In this document: positions 20,147 through 30,987 of the stretch, piece after piece
Position numbering within the stretch: the first letter of the stretch is position 1
Layout of the letters: every line of letters starts with the position of its first letter
Assembly: GCA_963556065.3 (NCBI GenBank)
Contig: CAUVYH020000013.1
Span: 1 to 64,000 of the forward strand
DNA: 64,000 nucleotides
Source of the DNA: JBAXTE01 sp963556065
Lineage (GTDB): Bacteria > Bacteroidota > Bacteroidia > Bacteroidales > WCHB1-69
Direction: 5' to 3'
Notes under the pieces: model-generated
The model's database searches: none
What the model saw: only the letters and a program-made list of their open reading frames with translations
Told to the model about the DNA's origin: nothing
Program-made: the position numbers and the translations under genes

Positions 20147-22658
20147 ATGAACCTAACGTCATTAAAAGAGGGAGATATTGTCTATATTTCTAAAATAACG
20201 GGTAAAGGCAGTTATCGAAAGAGAATTATGGAAATGGGGTTTTCTCCGGGAACACAGGTTGCTGTTGTTAGAAAAGCTCCGCTAAACGATCCTGTTGAAT
20301 ATGAAGTAAGAGGGTCTCGGGTTGCCTTAAGAAATGTTGATGCTCTTGGAATTGAGGTGGAATTTATTGCATCAAAGCCGGATATTTTTACCGACAATCG
20401 GAAATTGACACTTGAAAACAGAAAAGCATCCGTTCCTAATGCAAATAAGTCAATAGTTGTAGCATTAATGGGAAACCCGAATAGTGGTAAAACCACATTG
20501 TATAATGCGCTTACGGGTGAACGCGATAGAGTGGCTAATTATTCGGGGGTAACGATCGATTTGTCTAGAAAATCCTTCAGGTACCTGGAATATAATATCA
20601 CGATCGTTGATTTATCGGGTATTTACTCTTTAAATGCAGTTAACGAAAGCGATTGTTCTATTCGAAAATTTTTACGTGATGGGCAACCGGATATCATAGT
20701 AAATGTTGTAGATGCCGGTAATATTGAGCGGAATCTGTATCTTACTACCGATTTAATCGATATGGATACCCGAATGGTGATTGCGCTGAATATGATGGAC
20801 GAATTTGAACAAAAGAATCAGATTTTGGATATTCATAAATTAGGAGTCTTATTAGGTTTTCCGGTAGTCCCGATTATAGCTAAAGATAATCAGGGAATCG
20901 ATGCTTTGATGCAAAAGATAGTGGCTGTATATGAAGATCGGGATGTTGAAATCAGGCATATTCACATCAATTACGGATATCCTGTAGAATCGTCGATTCA
21001 CAAAATACAGAGTGAGATTAAAAAACATTGCTCACACGAACTTTTAAGATTGTATTCAAGTCGGTTTTTATCGATAAAGTTGATCGAAAAAGATATTGAC
21101 ACCCAACATTTTTTATCAACTTTTTCTCAATCAAAAGAAATCATTGCAGAAGCCGATATTCAAATACACATTCTGGAAAAAGAATTTGGAATCGATAGCG
21201 AATCTGTTATTACAAGTAAAAAACAAGGATTTATTGTTGGAGCTTTGCGTGAGACATTGCAGAAACATCCGATGCTTAGTGGCGAAGAGCGTGGCAAATT
21301 TGCCGATAGTATTCTAACCCACCGTTTTTGGGGAATTCCGATTTTTATGTTTTTTTTGTGGTTGATGTTTTTTGTAACTTTCCAATTGGGAAAATATCCG
21401 ATGGATCTTATCCAAAGCGGTGTTCATGTATTCTCTGATTTTGTAGCAGGTATGATGAGTGAGGGAATGCTAAAAGACTTACTTATCGACGGTGTTTTGA
21501 GTGGAGTAGGAGGTGTGCTTATTTTTTTACCCAACATTCTGATTCTCTACTTTTTTATCGCTTTAATGGAAGGCTCCGGATATATGTCGAGAGCTGTATT
21601 TATCCTTGATAAATCGATGCATAAAATAGGATTGCACGGAAAATCATTTATTCCTCTTGTGATGGGTTTTGGGTGCAATGTTCCGGCAATCATGTCCACC
21701 CGCATATTAGAAAACAAAAATGAACGGATGATTACGATGCTTATTAATCCGTTTATCAGTTGTAATGCTCGGTTGCCTGTTTATCTTTTGTTTACCGCTG
21801 CTTTTTTCCCAACCTCTTCGGCCACAGTTTTGTTTTTGGTTTATCTGCTAGGGGTAGTTCTCGCCATTTTGACGGCAATTTTACTAAGAAAAACAGTTTT
21901 TAAAGCTACGGAGATGCCTTTTGTTATGGAGTTGCCTCCGTACCGCATGCCATCGGTAAGTTCTATGTCCATTTATATGTGGGATAAGTGTAAAGAATAT
22001 TTGAAAAAAATAGCTGGAGTTATATTAATTGCTTCCATCATCTTCTGGTCGTTAAGCTATTTTCCCCAGCATAGTTCGCGAGTGATAAAATCTCAGCAAG
22101 AGGAGCTCATGCAAAAAAAAAGCCATCGATATCGCTATTGCTCAAAACGCAAATGCTACTACAATTGACTCACTCTTGAAGGAAAAAAATAAAATTGCAT
22201 TAAACGCTCATTTACTACAAAAATCATATCAACGGGAGGATTCCTATTTAGGCCAATTTGGGAAATTTATCGAACCGGTAATTAAGCCCATCGGGTTCGA
22301 CTGGAAATTGGGAATTAGTCTGATTTCAGGGCTCACAGCCAAAGAGATAATCGTAAGTACGCTGGCGGTATTATATCATGCAGATGAAGAATCGATGAAC
22401 GGCTCATTACCTGAAAAGCTTAAATCCCAAAAAATAATGGACGGTCCTCGTCAAGGAGAGCCTGTGTTTACCCCATTGCTTGCATTTGTATTTATGATTT
22501 TTGTCTCCATATATTTCCCGTGTATTGGCTCAATCATTGCCATTAGCAGGGAGTCGGGAAGTGCTAAATGGGGACTTTTTGCTGTGGCTTACACTATGTC
22601 GTTGGCATGGGTTATTTCATTTATTGTGTTTCAAACAGGAACAGCTTTAGGATTATGA
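20147..22658 (+). CDS. feoB: FeoA-FeoB fusion ferrous iron transporter, one +1 frameshift
   Basis: Residues 1-75 are a FeoA-like SH3 domain (GDIVYISKITGKGSYRKRI). The FeoB GTPase follows, with GNPNSGKTTLYNAL from about residue 109 and VDLSGIYSLN; the membrane part has two Gate motifs (GVLIFLPNI, LVMGFGCNVPAIMSTR). The frame breaks at an A9 run (22113-22121). Removing one A reads on as KAIDIAIAQNANATTID and restores 836 residues ending at 22658. Both halves are well conserved, so an error is more likely than decay. FeoAB fusions are common in Bacteroidetes and import Fe2+ driven by GTP hydrolysis. The next gene overlaps by 4 bp (ATGA), so the cluster is translationally coupled. Confidence 0.93.
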
Positions 22659-23329
22659 TACAGCTATTTACACATCCGTACTATGTGTATGGATATATCG
22701 CTTTAATTTTTGTAACGATGAGGATTCCGTATTTAGGAGTCATTATCCGTGTTTTTAATACCCTTATTCACGAATCGGCGCATGCATTTATGGCAATGTT
22801 GACCTCCGGAAAAATTCTTAGAATTGAATTACAGCAGGATACTTCTGGTTCAACATTGTCGGTTGCTAAAAATAAACGAAGTCAATTTTTGGTGGCAATC
22901 GTCGGTTATCCGGTAGCTGCAGCTGTCGGCTACTTACTTTTTTGGGGCAATGCTCATGCGTATAATGTTTATATGCTTTATGGCCTTTTATTTTTGACGT
23001 TGGTAGTGCTTGTTTTTTATATTCGCAATACATTTGGGATTCTTTGGGGGGGAATTTTTATTTCAACTATTGTTTTTATCCTTTGGTTAAATCAACCAAA
23101 AGTAATTGATTTTACAATAGTTACACTGGCTATTGTGCTGTCGGTAGAAGCATTGTATTCGTCGTTTGCTTTGTTTGTAATTGCTATCGAAAATCCTTCA
23201 GAGGCCGGAGATGCAAAGCTTTTAAGTTCTATTTCCAAGTTGCCCTCATTATTTTGGGCACTTTTCTTTGTTGCCGTAAATGGCTGGATTGTGTATCGCA
23301 TAATTGTTGATTTCCTAATATTTACATAG
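22655..23329 (+). CDS. M50B-like membrane metallopeptidase in the feo cluster
   Basis: The frame is open from 22568, but the ATG at 22655 overlaps the feoB stop (ATGA) and gives a 224-residue protein starting MIQLFTHPYYVYG. It has about six membrane helices and an HExxH zinc motif, HESAH (His39, Glu40, His43), near the end of the first helical region, as in peptidase M50B proteins. A second metal ligand motif is not obvious. Its place between feoB and the FeoB-associated Cys-rich gene suggests a link to iron uptake, which is inference. Confidence 0.75.
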   Translation: MIQLFTHPYYVYGYIALIFVTMRIPYLGVIIRVFNTLIHESAHAFMAMLTSGKILRIELQQDTSGSTLSVAKNKRSQFLVAIVGYPVAAAVGYLLFWGNAHAYNVYMLYGLLFLTLVVLVFYIRNTFGILWGGIFISTIVFILWLNQPKVIDFTIVTLAIVLSVEALYSSFALFVIAIENPSEAGDAKLLSSISKLPSLFWALFFVAVNGWIVYRIIVDFLIFT

Positions 23330-23521
23330 ATGATTCAAGAATTTATTACATATTTTATTGTTGTAGTTGCTGTAGCCATTGCAGCAATATATTTTTACAA
23401 AAGGTATAAACGAATTAAAAATAATCGGGATAGCTGCAATTCATGTAGTAATTCCAGTTGTGGCGATTGTGCAATCAAAAAAATAAATAATGCGAAAAAT
23501 CGTCGAAATGTTGACTTTTGA
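23330..23521 (+). CDS. FeoB-associated Cys-rich membrane protein
   Basis: 63 residues: one membrane helix (about residues 5-23), a basic stretch, then a cysteine cluster SCNSCSNSSCGDC. This is the pattern of the FeoB_associated family. It starts immediately after the M50-like gene stop, so it is in the same operon. It probably binds iron on the cytoplasmic side. Confidence 0.9.
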   Translation: MIQEFITYFIVVVAVAIAAIYFYKRYKRIKNNRDSCNSCSNSSCGDCAIKKINNAKNRRNVDF

Positions 23522-23564
23522 TATTAATAGCCCTATATTTGTTTGTTATTAAATATTTGATTAT

Positions 23565-23897
23565 ATGCTTAATTCAGAACTCTTTAAAAGTAGTTACGAA
23601 GATTTTGACCAAGAAATTATCAACGAAATTATTCAAATGTTTTCTGAGGATTATCAGCAAGTTTTGGATAAAATGCAGGATGCCATCAAGCAAAATGATG
23701 CTTCGCTTTTGGCTCAGATAGCCCATAAGTACAAGGGCACCGTGAGTTCAATGTACGATCAGGAGCTTAAAGACATGGTTCAGAATTTAGAGCAATTAGG
23801 CAAGCAAGGTAGTTTGGCTGGAGCAGACAAAGTATTTCAATCGGTGGTGGAGCAATCGAAAATACTTGTAGAACAACTTAAAACTTTAGTAAAGTAA
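23565..23897 (+). CDS. Hpt-domain histidine phosphotransfer protein
   Basis: 110 residues, all helical. AHKYKGTVSSM matches the Hpt motif AHxLKGxxxxx, with His54 the likely phosphorylated residue. Hpt proteins relay phosphate between response regulators and histidine kinases. No two-component genes lie next to it, so its partners are elsewhere. Confidence 0.8.
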   Translation: MLNSELFKSSYEDFDQEIINEIIQMFSEDYQQVLDKMQDAIKQNDASLLAQIAHKYKGTVSSMYDQELKDMVQNLEQLGKQGSLAGADKVFQSVVEQSKILVEQLKTLVK

Positions 23898-23904
23898 AAG
23901 CAGC

Positions 23905-25321
23905 TTAAACAAACAGCCAACGAAACAGTAAAAACAAAAGGCATGATATTACGATGGTGACGGGAATAGTTACCACCCAAGCTATGGCAATGCTTTTAAG
24001 CGTTTGAGGTTGCAGATTTTTCACTCCGCCTTCAGAAGCCATAGTGCCGGCAACTCCCGATGATAAAACATGTGTAGTACTCACAGGAAGGCCGAACACA
24101 GAAGCCAAAATAATAGTGGAAAAAGCAATTAATCCCGAGCTTGTTCCTTGTGCATATGTCATAGGCGTTTTACCTATTTTTTCTCCAATGGTAGTTACTA
24201 TTCTTTTCCATCCGATCATTGTTCCCATTCCAAGGGATAAGGATATTAGCGCCAATACCCACCATGGTGCGAATTCGGTAAATGATTTCAACTCATTAAT
24301 ATTGGTTTTAAGGTGGTTGATTTTACTATCCGAAAGATTTAAGCAGCCTCTTTTTTTCCGGGTCGCCAATTATAAGTTCAATGGAACGAGCAATTGTAAT
24401 AATATCGGAACGAACTTGAAAGCGTTTATTTTCATCAATTTCCGAACTGATGTCGGAATTAAATATTGCTGTTTTAATCTCTTCCAAATCTGTTTTTACC
24501 GTGTTAAAATGCAATTTATAAGAAGCATCCATTCGGGTGGTGTCCGCTTCTGCCAAATATGTTTCTATGGTTCTGATATTTCCAATCATATTGGATGCAT
24601 TTTTCGATTGGTCAAGGGCAAATTTAGCGGGCAATAGGCTGATTAATATAATCATCATAAGCCCGACCCCTTTCTGTCCATCGTTAGAACCATGTGAAAA
24701 ACTTACCAGCATACTTGTAATGACCAATACTCCACGGATAATGAACGGGGGTTTCTTTTCCGGATCAGCCGCTTTAAAAAATCTTTTTTTCTTCACGTTT
24801 TTCTTAAAGACAATCATTAGTATCCAGGAGCCGAAAAAACCGATAACAGGTGAAATTAGCAGCGCTAAAAATGCATCGACTACTTTATGCCAGTTCAACG
24901 CTACACTACCATCAGAGGTTATAAACATGAACGCAATACCAACACCAAAAATAGAGCCGATTAGAGTGTGAGAACTGGATGCCGGAATGCCCAAATACCA
25001 AGTTCCTAAATTCCAGATAATTGCCGTTAAAATTAAGGCTAATATCATCGCAACATTATGGTAAACATTCTGATCGACAAGTGCTTCCATGGGCAATAGG
25101 TTAACAATTGCCATTGCTACTGCTGTTCCCCCAAAGAATACTCCGACAAAATTCCATAAGCCGGACCAAACCACTGCCTGACGTGGCTTTAGCGAGCGTG
25201 TGTAAATTACTGTTGCAACAGCATTTGCGGTATCGTGAAACCCATTGATAAATTCAAATGCACATGCAGCAAACATGCATAAAAGAAGTATCAGAAATAA
25301 AGATGTATCTAAACCAAACAT
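23905..25321 (-). CDS. pitA: PiT-family inorganic phosphate transporter, one +1 frameshift
   Basis: The N-terminal part (from 25321) has the PiT signature GFHDTANAVATVIYTRSL and the second GSNDGQKGVGLMM. A central hydrophilic loop carries the break. Dropping one A of the A7 run (24351-24357 on the plus strand) joins GDPEKR to GCLNLSDSKINHLK and restores 471 residues with a C-terminal part containing GLPVSTTHVLSSGVAG. PiT proteins import phosphate (as metal-phosphate) with protons or sodium. The symbol is by family resemblance only. It is convergent with the Hpt gene. Confidence 0.9.
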
Positions 25322-25501
25322 TTTTTCAATTTTAATATTGAGGACAAAGTTAATATTTTATATGAATGTGCCAATATTTATTTCCGTAATAATTAGTTAA
25401 TATTCTAATAATATGTTTAATAACTGTTTTTTTTTAATCATAGATTCATTGCCATCATTTTTTTTAGTGAAAATTTTGTAATTTAGCTTAAAAAAAATAA
25501 C

Positions 25502-26860
25502 ATGGGAATAGCTATCACTGTTGCGTATTTTCTTCTTTTCTTGGTAATCGTAAAAAATCACCGTTTTTTTAAAATAGAAGGGGTTAGAAGTGAAGCTCTA
25601 CAGTTTGCTTTTATTATAAAAATTGCCGCAGGATTTGCGCTTTATTTTATTTACCGTTACTATTATACAAATCGGGCCTCAGCAGATATATTCAAATATT
25701 TTGATGATGGAAAAATCATGGCAAGTGCATTTTATTCCCACCCAGTCGATTACTTGAAAATGCTTTTTGGAATTCAAAACGACACCCCGTACTTTACCCA
25801 TACATATTATAATCAGATGAATAACTGGTTTCGTGTATATGATTCTAACTTATTCAGTGATAGTCATTTAATTATTCGTTTTAATGCGTTGATGATGCTG
25901 TTCTCATTTGGTTACTATCATGTGCATACAATAATCAGTTGCTTTTTGTCTTTTATTGGTCTCACTGCAATGTTCAAATTTTTTATTGAATATGCGCCCA
26001 AAGCAAAATATGGCCTTTTTCTGTCGATATTTCTTATTCCTTCCGTGGTTTTTTGGGGCTCAGGGGTTCTTAAAGAGGGACTGATCTTTTTTAGTATCGG
26101 ACTTCTTTTATTTTATAGCAACCATTTTTTTGAACGATTTAGCTTTTTCAAAATAATTGTTATCTCTTTTTCTATTTTAATACTGCTTTATACCAAGATT
26201 TATGTGCTGATTATTTTATTTCCACTGATGATCATTTTTAAATCAATGAGACTGGAAAGTCAGGGCTATAAAAATATAGGATTTGTATATGGGGGAGTTT
26301 TGCTAATCACAGGAACAATAGGCTATCTGGCGTTAACATTGCTCACGCACTATGATGTTCTGGCAATGCTGGCTCAGAAACAGCACGATTTCTTTGTTCT
26401 TGCGAAGTCGGAGCAAGCAGGCAGCCTTATTTATCTAAACCCGTTAGCTCCTGAATGGTCCAGTTTTATTTTGGAATTACCAATAGCAGCTGTGAATGTG
26501 TTTTTTAGACCCCTTATCGGATTGGATAACTCCCCAATGATGGTTCCTTCGGCTATAGAGAATTTTATTTTATGGACACTTTCTATATTAATCGTTTTTT
26601 TTCCCGCCAAACTAACCCGATCCCAGAAACTGCTAGCTCATTTTTCGTTATGGTTTGTATTGGGGATTTTTCTTCTTACGGGCATCACAACTCCGATTTT
26701 AGGGGCTATTGTTCGATATAAAACCATAGCTCTTCCATTTTGGGGTGTCATTTTATCGCTTTGCATCGACAAACGAAAATTATATTCCACATCCAAGCGA
26801 TTTGCTAAAATCAGCCTCTATATTGAACACAAAATCCTGTATAAATCAATAATTCGATGA
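25502..26860 (+). CDS. Polytopic membrane protein of unknown function
   Basis: 452 residues with about ten membrane helices and acidic/aromatic loops (DIFKYFDDGKIM, FFRPLIGLD). The layout recalls GT-C glycosyltransferases or EpsG/Wzy-like proteins, but no diagnostic motif can be named. It begins with ATG at 25502 and ends 24 bp from the convergent TPR gene. Confidence 0.7.
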   Translation: MGIAITVAYFLLFLVIVKNHRFFKIEGVRSEALQFAFIIKIAAGFALYFIYRYYYTNRASADIFKYFDDGKIMASAFYSHPVDYLKMLFGIQNDTPYFTHTYYNQMNNWFRVYDSNLFSDSHLIIRFNALMMLFSFGYYHVHTIISCFLSFIGLTAMFKFFIEYAPKAKYGLFLSIFLIPSVVFWGSGVLKEGLIFFSIGLLLFYSNHFFERFSFFKIIVISFSILILLYTKIYVLIILFPLMIIFKSMRLESQGYKNIGFVYGGVLLITGTIGYLALTLLTHYDVLAMLAQKQHDFFVLAKSEQAGSLIYLNPLAPEWSSFILELPIAAVNVFFRPLIGLDNSPMMVPSAIENFILWTLSILIVFFPAKLTRSQKLLAHFSLWFVLGIFLLTGITTPILGAIVRYKTIALPFWGVILSLCIDKRKLYSTSKRFAKISLYIEHKILYKSIIR

Positions 26861-26884
26861 TTTTGATTTATTCTTTGGAAATAT

Positions 26885-29449
26885 TCAAATAGGCTTTATT
26901 TTTAGTGTGCTTTCCTTTATGGCTTTATCAAATGTTTTTTGCCATCGTCTGGTCGATTTCGGATCGATTCCCCTTTGTTTCATAAGGGTTAGAATTGGTT
27001 TCGAGTCTTCATATTTGTTGTGCCCGTATAACCATTCGCAAGCTTTGATATAAGCGCTATCTGAGGTGACAAAGATAAAAATCGAGGTGATGAATTCTCT
27101 CTTTACTAAATTTGAATCCAGATTACAAGCATTATATACGGAGTCGGCTTCATAATATTTTCGTAGTGCTTCGTTGGTATTATTAATGGAGCTTAGATAT
27201 CTGGAATCCTGTATCTTCCGCTGGTAGTCGGCGGCGGCTCTCACAAATTTTACATCACTGTCGTTCAGTTTGTTTGCAATAATGCAAAGTCCATTGGAAT
27301 CTTCAGCAATAGTGTTTATCGAATCGATGAGTTGTGATGCTCTAGTCCAAACGCGTTGATCTTTCAGCGACTTAAATATATCATATAATTCTTGGTATTT
27401 ATTCAATTTATACGTACACCTCTGGTTATTAAGAATTTCTTTGGTTCTTGCAAGATCTTTTTGTACAACGGAATCGTTGGTCATGGATGAAGATTGAGTC
27501 ATGGCATCCGCTTTTTTGTAGTACAGCTCAGCGCTAGTAAAATCGTTTCCCCATATTTTTTGTCTCGACACTGATAAATAATTTAGAATCAAAGGTTTAC
27601 TCATTATGTTAATGATGCTGTCGATATTTTTGACGGGAACTATCTGATATTTTTGTTCTAGTTCTTTAGCCTCAATATATTTTTCCAAAGCATTTTGAAA
27701 TAAGTCCAGTCGAAATAACATATCTCCATCATTTAGTAGATTTTGATAATCCAACGCTTTAATTTCTTTTAAAGAGAGAGACAATGAAGTACTGTCTGTG
27801 ATGAATTCTCGATATTGTTGATTAAACTCAAGGGTTTTATCGTAAGCTTTTTGGGCAGCATAAAGATCTTTTAACTGTACTGCCTTATTCACATCGTCCG
27901 CCAATTCCAGGAGAGCTCCGTTTGCAGCTTTTGAGCGATATTCACTTAGGATTTGCAATTTAAAGTCAGGCCGGAATTTGCGTCCGATGCTATCTGCACT
28001 TTCAAGGCTGTTTAATGCTTTAACATATTGTTTGGATTGAATCCATTGATTACTCTGTGCTACTTGCTTGGAAACAATAATATCCACCAACTTTTGCAAA
28101 TCATCGTCATTGGGGATCTCGTTGCTGTTTAATTGTTGATATTTATGGGCTTCGAAAGAATAATTTTGAGCGATAGTAAGCTGATTCCCTTTGATTGCTT
28201 TATCAATTACACTTAAATAAGAACGGTAGATACCGTTTTTTGCATTTGTAATTCCTGTTTTGTGAGTTCCATCACATATCGGTTCACTTATACTATCGCA
28301 AAAGATATTGGCATTTTCAAATATTTTAATCGCCTCACTAAAGTTTTGAGCAACCAACATGTCATTTCCCTGATTAACTATTTTCCGATACAGCAAATCT
28401 CCAACTTCCATACATTTTTTATATTGGTAATCGTCGGGATAAGTCGTTGTAAAAATCTGCTTAACGAGTTTTGAAGAGGATTCTAAATTGCCAATCTCAT
28501 AGTATAATTTTGCCAGTTCCTGTAGTGCTGCAATATTGAATCTATGATATTCTATTGCCTTGTTGTACAAAGAAATGGATTGTAATATATTTCCTTGTTC
28601 CTTAAATTTTCGAGCTTCAAGAATAAATCGGGTATCAATATTCATTAAATAATCATTGAGCAAAACTTGTTTTTGAGCAGCTTTGATATTGATGTTTGTG
28701 ATCTTTTGTCCGATTCTTCTTGAATCATTCACAGACAAATTCAATCTTGGAATAATATTCAAATCATTGAATTTTAAAATTTCCGATATCAATTCATCCA
28801 GTTCAAAGTCGAGTAGGGGAATTAGTTCTGTCTTTTCCAGGTTTATTTTGCAAATAATACTGTCCCAACTGGAAATTAACGAATCGGCAACATAATAAAG
28901 TGATATGGCTTGTATTTGACGGTCTATTTCGCTTCTCCATTGCGAATCGAATGAATTTTCAATGCTCGCAATATAAGGTTTAATAACATTAGCTACAGTA
29001 TCGGAAATTATAATGGTTCCCAAGTCTGTTTGCCTGTATTTAATTAAACCCAGAAGAGGAAACTTCTGATTTTTACCTTCTTTCACAAGCTCAACAGCAA
29101 TTGCAATGTTGTTGGGAAATAGCACGGATCCTAAGTCAAATCCCATATAATCAACATTCCCCATGATGGAATCTTTAAGTATCGTACAATGAATTTGGAA
29201 TTGCTTTTCACTTAATTTTGTTGTAGATAGATTTGCTGCGATGGAGTATTTAAAATAGGGGTCGCCGATATTAGTCTTTTGAGAATAATAATTCAAATAG
29301 TTCAGTAAAATAGGATTGGTGGTGGAAGATTTCGATACTATAAATTCATAACGGAAGGTGGTGTCGTTAACTATAACTTGCTGTGCAACAGCACTGATGC
29401 TAAAAAAAAATAAGCAAATAAAAATTGTAAAATTTGAAAATCTTCGCAA
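26885..29449 (-). CDS. Secreted TPR-repeat protein, probably TTG start
   Basis: The open frame runs to 29536, but that would place the N-terminus inside a tRNA gene. The first sensible start is TTG at 29447-29449, giving a signal peptide (RRFSNFTIFICLFFFSISAVAQQ) split from the tRNA 3' end by only 9 bp, for 854 residues. The body is helical with TPR-like units (ILQSISLYNKAIEYHRFNIAALQ, LFRLDLFQNALEKYIEAKELE) over most of its length. It probably serves as a periplasmic or outer-membrane scaffold. No ribosome-binding site is visible before the TTG, so the start is uncertain. Confidence 0.68.
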   Translation of the reverse strand: MRRFSNFTIFICLFFFSISAVAQQVIVNDTTFRYEFIVSKSSTTNPILLNYLNYYSQKTNIGDPYFKYSIAANLSTTKLSEKQFQIHCTILKDSIMGNVDYMGFDLGSVLFPNNIAIAVELVKEGKNQKFPLLGLIKYRQTDLGTIIISDTVANVIKPYIASIENSFDSQWRSEIDRQIQAISLYYVADSLISSWDSIICKINLEKTELIPLLDFELDELISEILKFNDLNIIPRLNLSVNDSRRIGQKITNINIKAAQKQVLLNDYLMNIDTRFILEARKFKEQGNILQSISLYNKAIEYHRFNIAALQELAKLYYEIGNLESSSKLVKQIFTTTYPDDYQYKKCMEVGDLLYRKIVNQGNDMLVAQNFSEAIKIFENANIFCDSISEPICDGTHKTGITNAKNGIYRSYLSVIDKAIKGNQLTIAQNYSFEAHKYQQLNSNEIPNDDDLQKLVDIIVSKQVAQSNQWIQSKQYVKALNSLESADSIGRKFRPDFKLQILSEYRSKAANGALLELADDVNKAVQLKDLYAAQKAYDKTLEFNQQYREFITDSTSLSLSLKEIKALDYQNLLNDGDMLFRLDLFQNALEKYIEAKELEQKYQIVPVKNIDSIINIMSKPLILNYLSVSRQKIWGNDFTSAELYYKKADAMTQSSSMTNDSVVQKDLARTKEILNNQRCTYKLNKYQELYDIFKSLKDQRVWTRASQLIDSINTIAEDSNGLCIIANKLNDSDVKFVRAAADYQRKIQDSRYLSSINNTNEALRKYYEADSVYNACNLDSNLVKREFITSIFIFVTSDSAYIKACEWLYGHNKYEDSKPILTLMKQRGIDPKSTRRWQKTFDKAIKESTLKIKPI

Positions 29450-29458
29450 AAAAATATG

Positions 29459-29542
29459 TACCCAAGACAAGACTCGAACTTGCACATCCGTACGGACACT
29501 ACACCCTGAATGTAGCGTGTCTACCAATTCCACCACTTGGGC
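29459..29542 (-). tRNA. tRNA-Leu(CAG)
   Basis: 84 nt folding to a type II cloverleaf. The acceptor stem is GCCCAAG with CTTGGGT (one G-U pair), discriminator A, T-arm GTTCGAG and a long variable arm. The anticodon loop TTCAGGG gives CAG. CCA is not encoded. It is 30 bp from a second tRNA-Leu. Confidence 0.93.
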
Positions 29543-29572
29543 TAAGATTTATGGTTAATTAATTTTGAAAAG

Positions 29573-29656
29573 TGCCCGGGACAAGAGTCGAACTTGCACA
29601 TCCTTACGGATACTACCCCCTCAAAGTAGCGTGTCTGCCAATTTCACCACCCGGGC
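29573..29656 (-). tRNA. tRNA-Leu(GAG)
   Basis: 84 nt with acceptor stem GCCCGGG/CCCGGGC, discriminator A, T-arm GTTCGAC, a long variable arm and loop TTGAGGG with anticodon GAG. Closely related to the neighbouring tRNA-Leu(CAG) and probably transcribed with it. Confidence 0.93.
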
Positions 29657-29745
29657 TTTTACGAGTGCAAATATATAACTTTTTTTTATCCTGCAAAAAT
29701 TTAATCTTTATTGTTTCCGCAAAATAAGCTGTTTTATATCATAAA

Positions 29746-29782
29746 AACGGAAAAAGCAACCCAATGAGCTGCTTTTTCCGTT
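29746..29782 (-). terminator. Terminator of the rnf operon
   Basis: Perfect 13-bp stem (29746-29758 with 29770-29782) 20 bp past the rnfA stop codon. On the minus strand it ends in a run of T. It separates the operon from the tRNA-Leu genes. Confidence 0.85.
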
Positions 29783-29801
29783 CAAAAACAGTTAAATTTA
29801 A

Positions 29802-30377
29802 TTATTTAATCATTCCGGAGAATCCCATAAATGCCATAGCCATTAAACTGGCTGTGATTAATGAAAGTGGAAATCCTTTCATGCCTTTGGGATATCCGGT
29901 GGTTTCTAGTTGTTCGCGAATTCCGGCCATTAAGGTAATGGCAATGGTAAACCCTACAGCTGTTGCAACTGCATAAGTTACGCTGGTAATCATGCTATAC
30001 TCTTTTGTAATTGCTAAGATAGCAATTCCTAACACTGCGCAGTTTGTTGTAATTAACGGAAGGTAAATTCCCAAAGCCTGATAAAGAGACGGTGAAGATT
30101 TTTTTAGAATAATTTCAACAATCTGAACCAAAGCGGCAATTACAAAGATAAATGTAATTGTTCTCATAAACTCAATATTGAGCGGAACAAGAATGAAATA
30201 GAATACCATATAGGTTACTAAGTTTGCAAGAGCCATTACAAAAGTAACGGCAGCTCCCATCCCTATGGCGGTAGAAACTTTGTTTGATACTCCCAAAAAC
30301 GGACAAATGCCTAAAAACTGAGCAAGAATCACATTGTTTACGAGGAGTGCAAGTATAATTATTTTAATAAATTCCAT
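29802..30377 (-). CDS. rnfA: Electron transport complex subunit RsxA/RnfA
   Basis: 191 residues, six membrane helices. It has the duplicated RnfA/RnfE fold with NNVILAQFLGICPFLGVS and a second conserved segment TNCAVLGIAIL, where the half-membrane Cys pairs bind the intramembrane FeS centre. Last gene of the rnf operon, 11 bp after rnfE. Confidence 0.95.
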   Translation of the reverse strand: MEFIKIIILALLVNNVILAQFLGICPFLGVSNKVSTAIGMGAAVTFVMALANLVTYMVFYFILVPLNIEFMRTITFIFVIAALVQIVEIILKKSSPSLYQALGIYLPLITTNCAVLGIAILAITKEYSMITSVTYAVATAVGFTIAITLMAGIREQLETTGYPKGMKGFPLSLITASLMAMAFMGFSGMIK

Positions 30378-30388
30378 AATAGATCGTA

Positions 30389-30985
30389 TTAAATTTTTGT
30401 TTTACGTTTTATTGCATTCATAATTGCAATCATATAACCATAAGTTAAAAATGCTCCCGGAGGCAAAATGAAGATTAATATGGTTTTTGCACTTTCACTG
30501 ACCAGTTTAATATCGAAAATAGATCCGTTCCCGAGAAGTTCTCTGAAACTTGCCATAATTGTCAAGGCCAGAGTAAAACCGATTCCCATTCCAATACCAT
30601 CTAAAACAGCTGCGATAGGGGTATTCTTCTGAGCAAATGCTTCTGCACGGCCGAGTATAATACAGTTTACCACAATTAATGGTATAAATACGCCCAAAGC
30701 TTTGTATAAATCGGGCGTATAAGCCTGCATCACTAGATCGACAATGGTTACAAACGACGCAATGATTACAACAAAGGCAGCAATACGAACTTTATCCGGA
30801 ATAAAGTTTTTAAGTAATGAAATAAAAAGATTGGAAAAAATAAGTACAAATGTAGTCGCCGCTCCCATGCCAATTCCATTAAAGGCTGCGGTAGTAACGG
30901 CTAATGTAGGGCAAGTTCCAAGAACCAATACCAATGTCGGGTTTTCTCTGAAAATGCCGTTGGTTAAATATTTAAGATTTCCCAT
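30389..30985 (-). CDS. rnfE: Electron transport complex subunit RsxE/RnfE
   Basis: 198 residues, six membrane helices, homologous to RnfA (NPTLVLVLGTCPTLAVT, VNCIILGRAEAFA). It forms the membrane core with RnfA. It starts 2 bp after the rnfG stop. Confidence 0.95.
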   Translation of the reverse strand: MGNLKYLTNGIFRENPTLVLVLGTCPTLAVTTAAFNGIGMGAATTFVLIFSNLFISLLKNFIPDKVRIAAFVVIIASFVTIVDLVMQAYTPDLYKALGVFIPLIVVNCIILGRAEAFAQKNTPIAAVLDGIGMGIGFTLALTIMASFRELLGNGSIFDIKLVSESAKTILIFILPPGAFLTYGYMIAIMNAIKRKTKI

Positions 30986-30987
30986 AA

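Noticed and set aside
29459..29536. N-terminal extension of the TPR protein into the tRNA
   Set aside because: The translated tRNA sequence is an artefact; the signal peptide lies after the tRNA.
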